A stretch of 64,000 bases of DNA, taken from Pseudomonas oryzagri (lineage in GTDB: Bacteria > Pseudomonadota > Gammaproteobacteria > Pseudomonadales > Pseudomonadaceae). Both the position numbers and the translations under genes were made by a program. The stretch is taken from contig NZ_JAJHPU010000019.1 of NCBI RefSeq assembly GCF_020831405.1, positions 186,001 through 250,000 of the forward strand, read 5' to 3'. Positions 9,827-18,686 of the stretch are shown here, piece after piece (the stretch's first letter is position 1; each line of letters begins with the position of its first letter). The notes beneath the pieces were generated by a model. That model worked only from the letters and a program-made list of their open reading frames with translations. It was not told the origin of the DNA and searched no databases.

Positions 9827-10948
9827 TCACTGGCGGGCGAAGCGCTTGACGCGTTCTTCGTCCAGGGTCAGGCCCAGGCCCGGGGTACGCGGCACTTCCA
9901 GGTGGAAGTCGCGGTACACCGGCGCCTCGGTGACGATTTCTTCGGTGAGCAGCAGCGGGCCGAACAGCTCGGTGGCCCAGGTGAGCTTGTTGAGGGTGAC
10001 GAAGGCGTGCGCGGAGGCCAGGGTGCCGACCGAGCCTTCCAGCATGGTGCCGCCGTACAGGGCGATGCCGGCCGCCTCGGCGATCTGCGCGGTGCGCAGC
10101 ACGGCGCGCGGGCCGCCGTTCTTGGCGATCTTCAGGGCGAACACGCTGGCAGCGCCGTCGGCGGCCAGGCTGAAGGCGTCCTCGACGCTCTCGATCGACT
10201 CGTCGGCCATGATCGGCGCCGGACTGCGCTGGTTGAGGCGCACCTGGCCGCCGCGGTTGATGCGCGCGATCGGCTGCTCGATCAGATCGATGCCGTTGTC
10301 GCCGAGTACCCGGCAGCCGCGGATCGCCTGCGACTCGTCCCAGCCCTGGTTGACGTCGACGCGCACGCTGGCGCGCTCGCCGAGCGCCTGCTTGATCGCC
10401 ACCACGTGCCTGAGGTCCTGCTCCAGCGCATTGGCGCCGATCTTCAGCTTGAAGATGCGGTGGCGACGCAGATCGAGCATGCGCTCGGCCTCGGCGATGT
10501 CCTTGGCGGTGTCGCCGCTGGCCAGGGTCCAGGCCACTTCCAGGCTGTCGCGCACCCGGCCGCCCAGCAGCTCGCTGACCGGCAGGCCCAGGCGCTTGCC
10601 CTGGGCGTCGAGCAGCGCGCTCTCGATACCGGACTTGGCGAAGGTGTTGCCCTTGGCGATCCTGTCCAGGCGCAGCATGGCGGCGTTGATGTTGGCCGCG
10701 TCCTGACCGACCAGCACCGGGGCGAGGTGGCTGTCGATGTTCTGCTTGATGCTCTCCGGGCTTTCGTTGCCGTAGGAGAGCCCGCCGATGGTGGTCGCCT
10801 CGCCGATGCCCTGCACGCCGTCGCTGCAGTGCAGGCGGATGAGCACCAGGGTCTGGTGCTGCATGGTGTGCATGGCCAGCTTGTGCGGGCGGATGGTCGG
10901 CAGGTCGACGATGACCGTCTCGATGCGTTCGATCAGGGCGTGGCTCAT
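9827..10948 (-). CDS. catB: Muconate cycloisomerase
   Basis: 373 aa enolase-superfamily enzyme that lactonises cis,cis-muconate using Mn2+. The Lys pair is in FKLKIGA (near residue 167) and the metal ligands are in VDVNQGWDE, EQP and MADESI. The start at 10948 (MSHALIERIE) gives the normal length; a TTG four codons earlier is less likely. It precedes catC by 19 bp and follows benK by 31 bp, so cat genes are embedded in the ben unit. No catR gene or obvious CatR-divergent promoter is present, which suggests control through benzoate/BenR transcription. Confidence 0.95.
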   Translation of the reverse strand: MSHALIERIETVIVDLPTIRPHKLAMHTMQHQTLVLIRLHCSDGVQGIGEATTIGGLSYGNESPESIKQNIDSHLAPVLVGQDAANINAAMLRLDRIAKGNTFAKSGIESALLDAQGKRLGLPVSELLGGRVRDSLEVAWTLASGDTAKDIAEAERMLDLRRHRIFKLKIGANALEQDLRHVVAIKQALGERASVRVDVNQGWDESQAIRGCRVLGDNGIDLIEQPIARINRGGQVRLNQRSPAPIMADESIESVEDAFSLAADGAASVFALKIAKNGGPRAVLRTAQIAEAAGIALYGGTMLEGSVGTLASAHAFVTLNKLTWATELFGPLLLTEEIVTEAPVYRDFHLEVPRTPGLGLTLDEERVKRFARQ

Positions 10949-10979
10949 ATCAATTTCCAAAGGTTGCGGGCCGATGCGC

Positions 10980-12320
10980 TCAGGCCTTGGCCGGCGCCAT
11001 GGCGACAGCCGGGGCGCTGGCGCGCTGGCTGCTGACGGCGAACACGGTCATGGCGAGGGCGGCAATCGCACCGGGGATGGCGAAGGCCATGAAGTTGAGT
11101 TGCAGCGGCAGCTCCATGCCCAGCAGCACACCGCCGAGCAGCGGGCCGACGATGGCGCCGTTGCGGCCGACGCCGGAGGCCCAGCCGAGACCGGTGGAGC
11201 GGATCGCCAGGCTGTAGAACTGCGCGGCGCAGGCGTACAGCAGGATCTGCGTGCCGATGGTGGTGGCGCCGGCGATGGCGATCAGCAGGTAGAGCACCGG
11301 GGTCGGGCTCTTGAAGCCGAGCAGGCTGATCGACACGGCGGCGACCACGAAGAAGGCCACCAGCACGCGCGGCAGGTTCATGCGATCGCCCAGCCAGCCG
11401 CCGAAGATCGCGCCGACCACCGAGCCGCAGTTGAGCGCGACCAGGAACGACAGGCTGGAGCCCAGGCTGTAGCCGGCGTTGGCCATCAGCTTCGGCAGCC
11501 AGGAGCTCAGCGCGTAGACCATCAAGAGGCAGCAGAAGAACGCCACCCAGATCGACAGGGTGCGCACCGCGCGGCCCTCGCGGAACAGCTCCAGGGCGGC
11601 GACGCCCTTGCCCTTCACGTCGGCCATTTCCAGTACGGCGTCGTCCTGCAGGGCGCGGCTCGGGTCGACGCGCTTGAGCAGCGCGCGGGCCTCGTCGCTG
11701 CGACCCTGGCGGACCAGGAAGCCGATCGACTCGGGCAGGTAGAGCATGATCACCGGCAGCAGCAGCAGCGGCACGGCGGCGGCGAAGAACATCGCCTTCC
11801 AGCCGAAGGCCGGCAGCATGTAGATGCCGATGCCGGCGGACAGCATGCCGCCCACCGCGTAGCCGCTGAACATGATGGCGACCAGGGTGCTGCGCAGACG
11901 CTTGGGCGCGTACTCGTTCATCAGCGCCACGGCGTTGGGCATCAGCCCGCCGCAGCCCAGGCCGGCGACGAAGCGCAGGATGCCGAACTCGGTCGGCCCG
12001 CTGGCGAAGCCGTTGAGCACGGTGGAGCCGCTGAACAGCACGAAGCAGATGGCGATGCCCTTCTTGCGGCCGATCTTGTCGGCCAGGGTGCCGAAGGCCA
12101 GGGCGCCGAACATCATGCCGAACAGCGCGTAGCTACCGAGGGCGCCGGCCTGCAGCGGGGTCAGGCCCCACTCCTTCATCAGCACCGGCAGGACCACGCC
12201 GTAGATGAACAGGTCGTAGCCGTCGAAGATCAGCAGCAGCGCGCACAGGCTCATTACCATCCAGTGGAAGTTCGTGAAGCGCGCGTCGTCGATGATGTGG
12301 TGGACGTCGATTTTTCGCAT
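10980..12320 (-). CDS. benK: Benzoate MFS transporter (AAHS family)
   Basis: 446 aa inner-membrane importer of the aromatic acid:H+ symporter family with 12 predicted helices. The family motif DGYDLFIYGVVLP lies in the first helix, where the Asp residues are needed for transport in PcaK/BenK proteins, and the MFS loop 2-3 motif GTLADKIGRKKG follows near residue 82. It lies between benD and catB. Its leader carries a long CA-rich tract (12331-12345), and a very stable hairpin separates it from benD, so expression is probably tuned after transcription. Confidence 0.93.
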   Translation of the reverse strand: MRKIDVHHIIDDARFTNFHWMVMSLCALLLIFDGYDLFIYGVVLPVLMKEWGLTPLQAGALGSYALFGMMFGALAFGTLADKIGRKKGIAICFVLFSGSTVLNGFASGPTEFGILRFVAGLGCGGLMPNAVALMNEYAPKRLRSTLVAIMFSGYAVGGMLSAGIGIYMLPAFGWKAMFFAAAVPLLLLPVIMLYLPESIGFLVRQGRSDEARALLKRVDPSRALQDDAVLEMADVKGKGVAALELFREGRAVRTLSIWVAFFCCLLMVYALSSWLPKLMANAGYSLGSSLSFLVALNCGSVVGAIFGGWLGDRMNLPRVLVAFFVVAAVSISLLGFKSPTPVLYLLIAIAGATTIGTQILLYACAAQFYSLAIRSTGLGWASGVGRNGAIVGPLLGGVLLGMELPLQLNFMAFAIPGAIAALAMTVFAVSSQRASAPAVAMAPAKA

Positions 12321-12330
12321 GGCGTTTCTC

Positions 12331-12345
12331 TTTTGTTGTTGTTGT
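12331..12345 (-). promoter_or_regulatory. CA motif (candidate Hfq/Crc site) upstream of benK
   Basis: ACAACAACAACAAAA in the mRNA, 10 to 25 bases before the benK start. It is the longest uninterrupted CA repeat of the set in this window. Confidence 0.6.
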
Positions 12346-12370
12346 GAAGATTCGTACGCATTGCTGGTGG

Positions 12371-12402
12371 TCCGCGGGGGCCGGTGGGCCGGCCCCCGCG
12401 GA
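12371..12402 (-). other. Very stable hairpin between benD and benK
   Basis: A perfect 14-bp inverted repeat (TCCGCGGGGGCCGG with its complement) encloses a 4-base loop directly after the benD stop. There is no T run, so it may stabilise the upstream mRNA or mark a processing site rather than terminate. Confidence 0.6.
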
Positions 12403-12410
12403 TGCGGGTG

Positions 12411-13184
12411 TCAGCCCAGGTCGCCGCCGCCTACCGGCAGGGTCACGCCGGTGATGTAGGAGGCCTCGTCCGAGGCGAGGAACAGGATCGCGCCGACCTG
12501 TTCGTCGATGGTCCCGTAGCGCTTCATCAGGCTCGACTGGATGGTCTGGTCGACGATCTGCTGGTACCAGACCTTCTCCTGCGCGCTCTGCTCGGCACTG
12601 TTACGCGGGATGCGCCGCGGCGGGGCTTCGGTGCCGCCCGGCGCGGTGGCGTTGACGCGGATGCCGCGCTCGGCAGTTTCCAGCGCCAGGCACGCGGTCA
12701 GCGCGTTGACGCCGCCCTTGGCCGCGCCGTAGGGCACACGGTTGACGCCGCGGGTGGCGATGGAGGAAACGTTGACGATGGCGCCGGCGCCCTGCGCGAG
12801 CATGTACGGCAGCGCGGCGTGGCAGCACCACAGGGTGGGGAACAGCGAGCGACGCACCTCGGCCTCGATCTCGCTCTCCTTGTAGTGTTCGAAGGGCTTG
12901 GCCCAGATGGTGCCGCCGACGTTGTTGACCAGGATGTCGAGGCGGCCGAAGCGTTCCACGGCGGCGGTCATGACCCGCGCGCAGTCGGCGCTCTGCTCGA
13001 GGTCGGCGGTGAGGGTCAGCACCTCGACGCCGGCCAGTTCGCCCTGCAGTTCGTGGACCAGTTCGGAGCGGTCGACCAGAACCAGGCGGCCACCCTCGGC
13101 GGCCATGCGCAGGGCGACGCCGCGGCCAATGCCCTGGGCCGCGCCGGTGATCACCGCGACCTTGTCTTGGAAACGCTTGTTCAT
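12411..13184 (-). CDS. benD: Benzoate cis-diol dehydrogenase (1,6-dihydroxycyclohexa-2,4-diene-1-carboxylate dehydrogenase)
   Basis: 257 aa short-chain dehydrogenase that oxidises and decarboxylates benzoate cis-diol to catechol with NAD+. The nucleotide-binding motif GAAQGIGRG is near residue 15, NNVGG near residue 90, the active-site Ser is in NVSSIATRG, and the YxxxK pair is in YGAAKGG. The ribosome site AAGGA lies directly behind the T run of an intrinsic terminator in the benC-benD gap, so benD translation starts just past a potential termination point. Confidence 0.95.
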   Translation of the reverse strand: MNKRFQDKVAVITGAAQGIGRGVALRMAAEGGRLVLVDRSELVHELQGELAGVEVLTLTADLEQSADCARVMTAAVERFGRLDILVNNVGGTIWAKPFEHYKESEIEAEVRRSLFPTLWCCHAALPYMLAQGAGAIVNVSSIATRGVNRVPYGAAKGGVNALTACLALETAERGIRVNATAPGGTEAPPRRIPRNSAEQSAQEKVWYQQIVDQTIQSSLMKRYGTIDEQVGAILFLASDEASYITGVTLPVGGGDLG

Positions 13185-13198
13185 GGCGATGAATCCTT

Positions 13199-13225
13199 AA
13201 AAAAGGGCCTGTGGTTAGCAGGCCC
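13199..13225 (-). terminator. Intrinsic terminator between benC and benD
   Basis: On the minus strand the 7-bp stem GGGCCTG...CAGGCCC is followed by six T residues. It has all features of a Rho-independent terminator, yet lies inside the ben operon 15 bp before benD. It probably terminates only partly, setting benABC above the downstream genes. Confidence 0.75.
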
Positions 13226-13272
13226 AAGGCCTCTCAAGCTGTAATCGGGGACCCGCAGCCGGGAGCCGGAAG

Positions 13273-14283
13273 TCAGGCGCTGGCGGCGAACTTCTCGTAG
13301 TAGAAGTTGGCGGGCTGGATGCCGCGCTGGCGCAGGTCCTGGCTGACCGCCTCGACCATCGGCGGCGGGCCGCACAGGTAGATGTCGACGTCGCCGTCGT
13401 TGAGCTGGCCGGGGGCGATGTGCTGGGTGACGTAGCCCTTGTTCGGATAGGCGCTCTCGGGGTTGGCCACGCAGGCGGCGAAGGTGAAGTTGGGGATGCG
13501 CGCGGCGAAGGCTGCGAGCTTGTCCATCTCGACCAGGTCGAAGTCGTTGGTCACGCCGTAGATCAGGTGCACCGGATGGGCGCTGCCCTCGGCGGCGATC
13601 TTCTCGAGCATGGCGAGGAACGGCGCCAGACCGGTGCCGCCGGCGAGCAGCAGCAGCGGGCGCTTGATGTCGCGCAGGTAGAAGCTGCCCAGCGGGCCGG
13701 TCAGGGTCATGGCGTCGCCGGCCTTGGCCTGGTTGCCGAGGAAGCTGCTCATCAGGCCGCCCGGCACGTTGCGGATCAGGAAGCTGACCGCGCCGCCGCT
13801 CTGCAGCGAGCTGAACGAGTAGGCACGGGTCTCGCCGGTGCCCGGCACCTGCAGGTTGACGTACTGGCCCGGCAGGAAGGCCAGGCTTTCCAGCTCGGCG
13901 CCGGCGATGGTAAGGCCGATGCTGCTGGCCGACAGCGCGCGCACTTCGCGGATCTCGGCCTTGAAGCTGGCCTGCTGGGTCTTGCACACGGCGGAGGACG
14001 CCGGCACGCGCACCACGCAATCGCTCTGGGCGCGCATCTGGCAGGTCAGCACATAGCCCTGCTGCAACTCGTCGTCGCTCAGCGCGTCCTCGATGAAGTT
14101 GTCGCCCATGTCGTAGCTGCCGGCTTCGGCGAAGCACTTGCAGGCGCCGCAGGCGCCGTCGCGGCAGTCCAGCGGAATGTTGACGCCCTGGCGGTAGGCG
14201 GCATCGGCCACGGTCTCGCCGACCTTGGCGTCGATGAAGCGGGTGACCCCGTCTTCGAAATTCAGTGCGATCTTGTGCGACAT
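13273..14283 (-). CDS. benC: Benzoate 1,2-dioxygenase electron transfer component
   Basis: 336 aa reductase that passes electrons from NADH via FAD and a 2Fe-2S centre to BenAB. The N-terminal plant-type ferredoxin cysteines are in CRDGACGACKC, with the fourth in VLTCQM (near residue 80). The flavin motif RAYSFSS and the NAD-binding LLAGGTGLAPF follow. The start at 14283 gives MSHKIALNFEDG and the normal length. It lies 126 bp after benB and is followed by an intrinsic terminator. Confidence 0.95.
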   Translation of the reverse strand: MSHKIALNFEDGVTRFIDAKVGETVADAAYRQGVNIPLDCRDGACGACKCFAEAGSYDMGDNFIEDALSDDELQQGYVLTCQMRAQSDCVVRVPASSAVCKTQQASFKAEIREVRALSASSIGLTIAGAELESLAFLPGQYVNLQVPGTGETRAYSFSSLQSGGAVSFLIRNVPGGLMSSFLGNQAKAGDAMTLTGPLGSFYLRDIKRPLLLLAGGTGLAPFLAMLEKIAAEGSAHPVHLIYGVTNDFDLVEMDKLAAFAARIPNFTFAACVANPESAYPNKGYVTQHIAPGQLNDGDVDIYLCGPPPMVEAVSQDLRQRGIQPANFYYEKFAASA

Positions 14284-14409
14284 GCTGCACCTCGCTTGGA
14301 GCAATTATCAGCGCATGGCCCGGGCCACACGCGCACGCAGGGAGGAAGTGGCGCCGGCGGCGCCCTTCCGGTCCAGCCTGGGGCGCCAACGGCGCCCCGG
14401 CCGGATCAT

Positions 14410-14898
14410 TTAGATGTGGTAAACGTCGATGACCTGGCGGACGTAGTCGTTCTTCAGGACCACCTTCTTCTCCTTGATCACCGGGTTGGAGCCGCGGGTG
14501 TCGAGGGTGTAGAAGCTGGTGCCGTAGAAGTGGTCGACGGTCTTGTAGCGGAAGCTCATGGTGTGCCAGTTGAAGCGCACCTTCACGAAGCCCTCGCCCT
14601 GCTCGACGATCTCCAGGTTGCTGATGTTGTGCGAGGTGCGGGTATCCGGGATGGTGGCACTCGAACGCTCGGTCTTGATGCGGAACACGCGGTCTTCCAG
14701 GCCGCTGCGGTTGCCGTACCAGATCAGCGAGATTTCGCGCTGCGGGTCCTGGGTCAGCTCGTCCTGGTCATCCCAGGCCGGCATCCAGAAGCTGGCGTCC
14801 GGGGCGTACAGCTCCAGCCACTCGTCCCACTGCTTCTCGTCCAGGAAGCGCGCTTCGCGGTAGAGGAAGTCGCGAACCTGCTCGTAGGTCATGCTCAT
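14410..14898 (-). CDS. benB: Benzoate 1,2-dioxygenase, small (beta) subunit
   Basis: 162 aa structural beta subunit of the ring-hydroxylating oxygenase. The conserved family opening YEQVRDFLYREARFLDE and the FWMPAWDDQDELT segment are present, and length is as expected. The start codon directly abuts the benA stop (TAAATG), so the two subunits are translationally coupled for equal production. After its stop a GGGGCGCC...GGCGCCCC hairpin lies in the benB-benC gap without a T run. Confidence 0.95.
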   Translation of the reverse strand: MSMTYEQVRDFLYREARFLDEKQWDEWLELYAPDASFWMPAWDDQDELTQDPQREISLIWYGNRSGLEDRVFRIKTERSSATIPDTRTSHNISNLEIVEQGEGFVKVRFNWHTMSFRYKTVDHFYGTSFYTLDTRGSNPVIKEKKVVLKNDYVRQVIDVYHI

Positions 14899-16260
14899 TT
14901 ACGCGCCCTCCACGTGGATCAGCTGGTCCTTTTCCTTCTTCAGCGCCTTGATCATTTCCTGCTGCCAGTAGTTGTGCTGCAGCACGAACAGGCCCTCGTC
15001 CTCGGTGCGCACGCCGCTGAGCTGCGGTTGCAGGTCGATTTCCCTGGCGGCCTCGTCGGCGCCGTCGACCCAGTGCTTGGCACCGCGCGACATGTCGTTC
15101 CACGGCATGGCACGGCCCTGGAAGCCTTCCTGGCAGGCGCGGAACTCTTCCAGGTCGTCCGGGGTGGCCATGCCGGAGACGTTGAAGAAGTCTTCGTACT
15201 GGCGGATGCGGCGGGCACGCGCTTCGGCGTTCTCGCCCTTGGGCGCGATGCAGTAGATGGTCACTTCGGTCTTGTCGACCGACAGCGGACGGGCGATGCG
15301 CAGCTGCGAGCCGAACTGGTCCATCAGGTACAGGTTCGGGTACAGGCACAGGTTGCGCGAATGGCCGATCATCCAGTCGGCGCGGGCTTCGCCGAACTCG
15401 CTGACCAGGCGCTCGCGCTGGGCGAACAGCGGGCGGTCTTCCGGGTTGTCCCAGCGGGTCCACAGCAGCAGGTGGCCGTTCTCGAAGGAGTAGAAACCAC
15501 CGCCCTTCTTGCCCCAGCCGCCGGCGCTCATGGCGCGGATGTCGTCGCCGGCCTCCTTGAGCTTGCGCTGCTGCTGGGTGGCGGCGTAGTTCCAGTGCAC
15601 GGCGGTCACGTGGTAGCCGTCGGCGCCGTTCTCGGCCTGCAGCTTCCAGTTGCCCTCGTACACGTAGGTGGAGGAACCGCGCAGCACTTCCAGGCCTTCG
15701 GCCGACTGGTCGCAGACCATGTCGATGATCTTCTTCGACTCGCCGAGGAATTCTTCCAGCGGGGCCACGTCGGCGTTCAGGCTGCCGAACAGGAAGCCGC
15801 GGTAGGACTCGAAGCGGGCGACCTTCTTCAGGTCGTGGGAGCCGTCGCAGTTGAAGCTGTCCGGATAGCCGGCTTCGGCCGGGTCCTTGACCTTGAGCAG
15901 CTTGCCCGAGTTGTTGAAGGTCCAGCCGTGGAACGGGCAGGTGTAGGTGGCCTTGTTGCCGCTCTTGAAGCGGCACAGGGTGGCGCCGCGGTGGCTGCAG
16001 GCGTTGATGAACGCATTCAACTCACCATCCTTGTTGCGCGCGATGAAGATCGGCTGGCGCCCCATGTAGGTGGTGTAGTAGTCGTTCTTGTTGGGGATCT
16101 GGCTTTCGTGCGCCAGGTAGATCCAGTTGCCCTCGAAGATGTGTTTCATCTCCAGGTCGAACAGACGCGGATCGGTGAACATTTCCCGCTTGCAGCGGTA
16201 GACGCCCTTTTCCTTGTCTTCTTCCAGCAGGCTTTCGAGGTATTCGAATTCCAGGGTCAT
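14899..16260 (-). CDS. benA: Benzoate 1,2-dioxygenase, large (alpha) subunit
   Basis: 453 aa catalytic Rieske oxygenase subunit forming benzoate cis-diol. The Rieske ligands CSHRGATLC and CPFHGW lie near residues 88-110. The mononuclear iron His pair is in [13 protein letters not shown] (near residue 215-225). The ATG at 16260 follows GGAGG by nine bases and matches family N-termini ([10 protein letters not shown]). It is first in benABCDK-catBCA-benEF. A BenR-type box lies about 90-105 bp upstream and a CA motif (AACAATAACAA) lies in the leader. Confidence 0.97.
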   Translation of the reverse strand: MTLEFEYLESLLEEDKEKGVYRCKREMFTDPRLFDLEMKHIFEGNWIYLAHESQIPNKNDYYTTYMGRQPIFIARNKDGELNAFINACSHRGATLCRFKSGNKATYTCPFHGWTFNNSGKLLKVKDPAEAGYPDSFNCDGSHDLKKVARFESYRGFLFGSLNADVAPLEEFLGESKKIIDMVCDQSAEGLEVLRGSSTYVYEGNWKLQAENGADGYHVTAVHWNYAATQQQRKLKEAGDDIRAMSAGGWGKKGGGFYSFENGHLLLWTRWDNPEDRPLFAQRERLVSEFGEARADWMIGHSRNLCLYPNLYLMDQFGSQLRIARPLSVDKTEVTIYCIAPKGENAEARARRIRQYEDFFNVSGMATPDDLEEFRACQEGFQGRAMPWNDMSRGAKHWVDGADEAAREIDLQPQLSGVRTEDEGLFVLQHNYWQQEMIKALKKEKDQLIHVEGA

Positions 16261-16274
16261 CGCCTTGGCCTCCG

Positions 16275-16285
16275 TTGTTATTGTT
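16275..16285 (-). promoter_or_regulatory. CA motif (candidate Hfq/Crc site) upstream of benA
   Basis: AACAATAACAA in the mRNA immediately before the benA GGAGG ribosome site, fitting catabolite repression of benzoate use by Crc/Hfq. Confidence 0.6.
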
Positions 16286-16328
16286 CGTTGCAGTGAGATG
16301 AAGGCTAAGGCTCGGGCGGCGGCGGCAA

Positions 16329-16365
16329 TATCCACTTTGCGCGCGAGCTTTATCCGTTTTTTGCA
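16329..16365 (-). promoter_or_regulatory. BenR (XylS-type) activator box upstream of benA
   Basis: TGCAAAAAACGGATA (16351-16365, minus strand) is an exact match to the TGCA-N6-GGnTA half-site of the BenR/XylS family. A second GGATA lies 22 bases downstream (16329-16333) with a degenerate left half, giving the usual tandem layout with one strong and one weak site. Confidence 0.8.
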
Positions 16366-16481
16366 ACGGGACAAAAACGCATGGACAGACGAATGCAGCC
16401 CGCGCGTGGCGGACGCGCGGGCAGGTCAAGGGCGGGCGGGAACGGGCGGCCGCGCGGGATGGCGGCCGTGAGGGGCGCGGA

Positions 16482-17432
16482 TCAGCCGCGCCGGCGCAGG
16501 GTATCGGAGGGCAGTTCGCCGAAGGCGTTCTTGTAGGTTTCCGAGAAGCGGCCGAGGTGCAGGAAGCCGTAGTCGAGGGCGATCTCGGTGACGTTGCGCA
16601 CCGTGGTGTGCGGGTCGCTCAGGCGCTGGCGGATGGATTCCAGCTTGCGCTGGCGGATGTAGTTCTTCGGCGTGGTGCCGGTGCTCTTCTCGAACAGCGC
16701 GTACAGCGAGCGCGGGCTCATGCGCGCCAGCTGGGCCAGTTGCTCGAGGCTGATGTCCTGCTTGAGGTTTTCCTCGATGAACTGGGCGATGCGCTCGAAC
16801 GACGGGTTGCCGGAGAGCGGGTCGAAGCTGATGTTGTTCTTGAGCAGGGCGAGCAGCTTGCTGGCGATGATCCGCGCGTACTGCTCCTGGATCTGCGGGA
16901 TCGCGTGCGCGCTTTCCGCCTCGTCGCAGACCAGGCCGAGCAGGCCGGTGAAGCCCTCCAGCTCGTTCAACTGGTGACGCGGAGTGAAGCGGATGCCCTC
17001 GCCGGGCCGGCGCCATTGATTGTCGCTGCAGGCCTTGTCGAGGAACGCCGCCGGCAGCTTGACGATGAACTTCTCGCAGTCGTCCGAGTAGGTCAGGTCG
17101 ACCGGGTCGTCCGGGTTGATCAGCAGCAGCTCGCCGGGGGTGAAGTGGTGCTCCTCGCCGTGGCCGCGCCACAGGCAATGGCCCCTGAGCAGGATCTGCA
17201 GGTGGTAGAGGGTTTCCAGCGCCGGCGAGGTGACCCGCACGGAGCCGCCGTAGCTGATGCGGCACAGATCGAGGCTGGCGAAGGTGCGATGGCTGAGGCT
17301 GGCCGCCGGGGTGCCGGTCTTCGGCAGGCGGATGCAGTGGGAGCCGACGTGCTGGTTGACGTACTCCGATACCGCGTAGGGATCGGCGTTCGCGAAGATA
17401 AGACTCTTCTCGTTCAGCAGACGACAGTCCAT
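16482..17432 (-). CDS. benR: Benzoate-responsive AraC/XylS-family activator
   Basis: 316 aa transcription activator of the ben genes with benzoate as effector. The N-terminal half is the AraC-binding-like ligand domain. The C-terminal double helix-turn-helix runs from about residue 210, with ISLEQLAQLARMSPRSLYALF and the family signature region EIALDYGFLHLGRFSETYKN. The start at 17432 (MDCRLLNEKS) gives the usual length; longer readings lack a ribosome site. It is transcribed towards benA, 221 bp away. An AC-rich stretch (AAAACAATTACAA) near 17447-17459 precedes it and may be a Crc target, as known for benR in P. putida. Confidence 0.93.
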   Translation of the reverse strand: MDCRLLNEKSLIFANADPYAVSEYVNQHVGSHCIRLPKTGTPAASLSHRTFASLDLCRISYGGSVRVTSPALETLYHLQILLRGHCLWRGHGEEHHFTPGELLLINPDDPVDLTYSDDCEKFIVKLPAAFLDKACSDNQWRRPGEGIRFTPRHQLNELEGFTGLLGLVCDEAESAHAIPQIQEQYARIIASKLLALLKNNISFDPLSGNPSFERIAQFIEENLKQDISLEQLAQLARMSPRSLYALFEKSTGTTPKNYIRQRKLESIRQRLSDPHTTVRNVTEIALDYGFLHLGRFSETYKNAFGELPSDTLRRRG

Positions 17433-17800
17433 GACTCTGGGTGCTCTTGTAATTGTTTTCGGCACTGGCGGTGGAGCGCACGCAAGGCATCCACCGTCCG
17501 TTTTCCCCATTGATCCACAACCGTTGCTCTGCGGCAACTGGCTACCGATCAAGTGTCCCCTCCCCGCTGCGCGCACCCTCCTGGCAATGGAGGACGACCG
17601 TGCGCGGCAAAGCCGAGTGGGTGACTAGGATATTTACCCTTTCCAGAATAGGGGATTCGACCAAGGCCGGACACGGCTGCGTGCGATAAACGCACACATT
17701 TTCCATATCCCGCTTGCCAAACGGCTCCGCAAAAATGGTCAGCCGCCGCTCTGCGCCGCGCCTTGCAGGCCATTTGCCAGCAACGTGCGGCGAACAGGCC
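17433..17800. other. Intergenic region between benR and pcaR
   Basis: About 370 bp upstream of benR and downstream of pcaR. It must contain the benR promoter; AT-rich bases near 17626-17660 are a plausible site. I found no reading frame with convincing coding properties and no clear terminator for pcaR. Confidence 0.5.
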
Positions 17801-18640
17801 TCAGTGGAACAATTGCAGGCTCAGTTCGCGGCTGGCGGCGAGCAGCGCCGGCAGGTAGCGGCTCTCCAGCTCCTGGCGGCTGACCCGGCCGGCGTGGGTG
17901 CTGACGTTCATCGCCGCCAGCACGTGGCCGGCGGCGTCGCGCACCGGCACGGCCACCGAGCGCAGACCCTGCTCCAGCTCCTGGTCGACGATGCACCAGC
18001 CCTGCGTGCGCACCTGCTGCAGGCACTCCCACAGCGCCTCGGGGGTGTGCAGGGTGCGGCTGGTCTTGGGCAGCAGCTCGGCGTGGGCCAGGTAGTCCTG
18101 CAGGCTGGCGTCGTCGAGGGCGGCGAGCATGATGCGGCCCATCGAGGTGCAGTAGGCCGGCAGGCGGCTGCCGACGCTCAGATCCACCGAAATGAGCCGC
18201 TGCGGGATGGCGGAACGGGCGATGTAGAGCACTTCCTCCCCTTCCAGGGTGGCCAGGTTGCAGGCCTCGTGGAGCTGCTCGCTGATGCGGTCGAGGAACG
18301 GCTGCGCCGACACCGCCAGCGGCGTGGACGACAGGTAGGCGTGGCCAAGGGTCAGCACCTTGGGCAGCAGCGAGTAGGTGCGCCCGTCGGTGGTGGCGTA
18401 GCCGAGCTTCATCAGGGTGTGCAGGCAGCGGCGCACGGCGGCGCGCGGGATGCCGGTGCGGTGGCTGATCTGGGCGATGGTCAGGTGGCGCTTGCGCTCC
18501 TGGAAGGCGTTGATCACCGCCAGGCCGCGGGCCAGCGAGGTCATGAAGTTCGGATCGCCGCTCAGCTCCTCGATGCGCTGGGCCGGCGAGATGTAGGGCG
18601 GCGGAGCGAGGGGCGAAGGCGTCGGGCGGGCGTCGGTCAT
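17801..18640 (-). CDS. pcaR: IclR-family regulator of the beta-ketoadipate pathway
   Basis: 279 aa regulator that responds to beta-ketoadipate and controls pca genes. The winged helix lies near residues 30-90 (LTIAQISHRTGIPRAAVRRCL as recognition region), followed by the IclR effector domain with SVGSRLPAYCTSMGRIMLA. A proline-rich N-terminal tail precedes it, as in PcaR/PcaU/PobR relatives. A tandem PcaR operator sits 47-80 bp upstream of the start, so autoregulation is likely. The paralogous IclR regulators CatR-type and PobR-type are less likely given the matching operators near catI and pcaK. Confidence 0.9.
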   Translation of the reverse strand: MTDARPTPSPLAPPPYISPAQRIEELSGDPNFMTSLARGLAVINAFQERKRHLTIAQISHRTGIPRAAVRRCLHTLMKLGYATTDGRTYSLLPKVLTLGHAYLSSTPLAVSAQPFLDRISEQLHEACNLATLEGEEVLYIARSAIPQRLISVDLSVGSRLPAYCTSMGRIMLAALDDASLQDYLAHAELLPKTSRTLHTPEALWECLQQVRTQGWCIVDQELEQGLRSVAVPVRDAAGHVLAAMNVSTHAGRVSRQELESRYLPALLAASRELSLQLFH

Positions 18641-18686
18641 GGGGGCGTTCCTGGCGGCGATGGACCGCCCCCGGACGGAGCGGCGA

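Noticed and set aside
13420-16296. 958-codon plus-strand frame opposite benABC
   Set aside because: Antisense to the dioxygenase genes whose motifs are unambiguous; its length reflects high GC content only.
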